DNA of 64,000 bases. Origin: Eubacteriaceae bacterium UBA6119 (GTDB lineage Bacteria; Bacillota; Clostridia; Eubacteriales; UBA1433). Both the position numbers and the translations under genes were made by a program. The stretch covers positions 186,001 to 250,000 of the forward strand of contig DIVZ01000005.1 in NCBI GenBank assembly GCA_002423395.1. Direction: 5' to 3'. The notes beneath the pieces were generated by a model. It saw only the letters and a program-made list of their open reading frames with translations. It ran no database searches and was not told where the DNA came from. Below, piece after piece: positions 62,933 through 64,000 of the stretch (the stretch's first letter is position 1; the number at the start of each line of letters is the position of its first letter).

Positions 62933-64000
62933 ATGTCTGTAGCATTAATCATTGTCATCATTTACATGTTCTCTTTGCTTTTTGTATCCTGGTGGTCAAC
63001 AAAAAGGCAAAAAGAAGGCGGATCAAACAGCTTTTTATTCGCCGATCAAAAGTTAAGTTGGGTATTGATAGGAGTTATGATTGCAGGTCTCGCTGTTGGC
63101 GGAGCATCAACTGTGGGAATTGCTCAAAAAGCGTACACAGGCGGCATATCAGCAGGCTGGTATGATGTAGCATGGGCGGTAGGAGCTTTATTTACAGGTA
63201 TATTTTTAGCAAAAAAAATACGTCAGTCTACATTTAAAACAGTTAACGAAATGTGGGGTCGCGTATTCGGGGAAGGATTCAGAACTATTTCGGTTATCAT
63301 TCAATTCTGCATTCTTCTGGTAATCGTCGCGCTGCAGGTTGTTGCAGGCGGAGCAATACTTAAAGCGCTGCTTCCGCAATATTTTACTATGGCTACAGGA
63401 CTTATCGTTTCTGCGGCAATGTTTTTATTGATTGCAGTTGTGGGCGGTCTTTGGGCGGCAAGCCTGTCAAACATAATCAACATGATTGTTATTTATGTAG
63501 GTATTATATTGGGCGTTGTTGCGGCAATAAAAGGTTTCGGTGGGTTTGCAGCTATAAACGCAACGCTGCCTGCAGGATTAAGCGGAAACGGATCGCATTG
63601 GTATGATCTTGTTGCCGGCATGGGACCTGCGGTTGTTATAGCATGGTTTATTACAATGCTGCTTCAGGGCATTCCTAATGCGGGAATAATGCAAAGCGTT
63701 GTTGCTGCGAAAGATCCTAAAGAAGCAAGAAAAGGCGTTATATTTGCAGCAATTTTAATGGCTCCCGCAGGATTTTTATCAGCGTTATTTGGAATCATGG
63801 CTGCAAGCCAGTTCCCGGGACTTGCAAATTCAGCTTTGGCGCTTCCGTCAGTTGTTACCGCGGCGATTCCGCCTGTTATCGCGGGTTTATTGCTTGCCGG
63901 ACTATGGGCAGCGGATGTTTCTACCGCAACAGGTTTAATGGTTACGCTTAGTACAATGGGCACAAAAGATATTATTGTAAAATATTTTGCAAAAAATATG
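62933..64000 (+). CDS. Sodium:solute symporter, N-terminal part (runs off window)
   Basis: The frame opens at ATG 62933 (GGAGG at 62920-62924) and stays open for 356 codons to the window edge. It has at least nine hydrophobic segments of an SSS-family Na+/solute symporter. Recognisable features include the first helix ALIIVIIYMFSLLFVSWWS, the SFLFADQKLSW loop and the GGASTVGIAQKAYTGGISAGW region around helix 2-3, which is typical of the family. Family members carry pantothenate, proline, sugars or carboxylates. It is 41 nt after the Ldh-family gene with no terminator and should be in the same operon, so it probably imports that enzyme's substrate. Confidence 0.88.
   Translation, partial: MSVALIIVIIYMFSLLFVSWWSTKRQKEGGSNSFLFADQKLSWVLIGVMIAGLAVGGASTVGIAQKAYTGGISAGWYDVAWAVGALFTGIFLAKKIRQSTFKTVNEMWGRVFGEGFRTISVIIQFCILLVIVALQVVAGGAILKALLPQYFTMATGLIVSAAMFLLIAVVGGLWAASLSNIINMIVIYVGIILGVVAAIKGFGGFAAINATLPAGLSGNGSHWYDLVAGMGPAVVIAWFITMLLQGIPNAGIMQSVVAAKDPKEARKGVIFAAILMAPAGFLSALFGIMAASQFPGLANSALALPSVVTAAIPPVIAGLLLAGLWAADVSTATGLMVTLSTMGTKDIIVKYFAKNM

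Noticed and set aside
1..64000. CRISPR arrays, tRNA or rRNA genes
   Set aside because: Reading both strands showed no regularly spaced direct repeats and no cloverleaf-like or rRNA sequences; a dedicated search (tRNAscan-SE, Infernal) would be needed to be certain.

Overview
The window comes from a low-GC, strictly anaerobic, probably spore-forming Clostridia-type Firmicute. The case rests on a pyruvate:ferredoxin oxidoreductase, rubrerythrin, the SCIFF peptide and its radical-SAM maturase next to secDF, a YIEGIA protein with its small capping-complex partner, a DUF512 radical-SAM protein before der, HemZ, T-box leaders on thrS and hisS-aspS, and a CIRCE element on groESL. Promoters are sigma-A-like (TTGACA/TATAAT) and most genes carry strong purine-rich ribosome binding sites. 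No tRNA, rRNA, CRISPR array, transposase or integrase was found.

Layout. 1-6.2 kb: end of an M19 dipeptidase, a DUF3892 protein, a PspC/LiaF-like envelope-stress pair, glmM, two tandem paralogous membrane proteins and a cupin. 6.2-10.2 kb (minus): thrS with its T-box, then an acyltransferase-like/GT2-GtrA pair. 10.4-19.5 kb: rnpB, nifJ, an MFS transporter, a penicillin-binding protein, an ANTAR regulator, thymidine kinase and an 8-oxoguanine glycosylase. 19.5-27.4 kb: groESL, a zinc-ribbon membrane protein (minus), an MBL hydrolase and guaB-guaA.

27.4-36 kb is the accessory zone. Directly after guaA sits an AT-rich two-gene cassette, an OLD/ABC-type ATPase plus a 227-aa protein with a possible PD-(D/E)XK nuclease centre. 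It is followed by a decayed gene remnant and a near-repeat of the guaA 3' end. Next come a glycerate 2-kinase-like/enolase-like pair and a DpnII-type restriction-modification operon with an extra, permuted methyltransferase and a palindrome over its promoter -10.

36-51.6 kb: lspA, a two-gene acyl-CoA dehydratase activase system (minus), then a long plus-strand housekeeping run: SCIFF peptide, terminator-like hairpin, SCIFF maturase, secD, secF, recJ, relA/spoT, dtd, an MBL hydrolase and hemZ. 51.6-60.8 kb: T-box hisS-aspS-rseC, an FCD regulator (minus), a candidate small RNA, YIEGIA and its partner, DUF512 protein, der and rubrerythrin. 60.8-64 kb: a second FCD regulator divergent from an Ldh-family dehydrogenase and a Na+/solute symporter that runs off the window. 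This looks like a locally regulated uptake-and-oxidation unit for a small hydroxy acid.

The best candidates for an undescribed system are the ATPase/nuclease-like pair behind guaA (27.6-29.8 kb) and the third gene of the DpnII-type locus. Both assignments rest on motif reading only.
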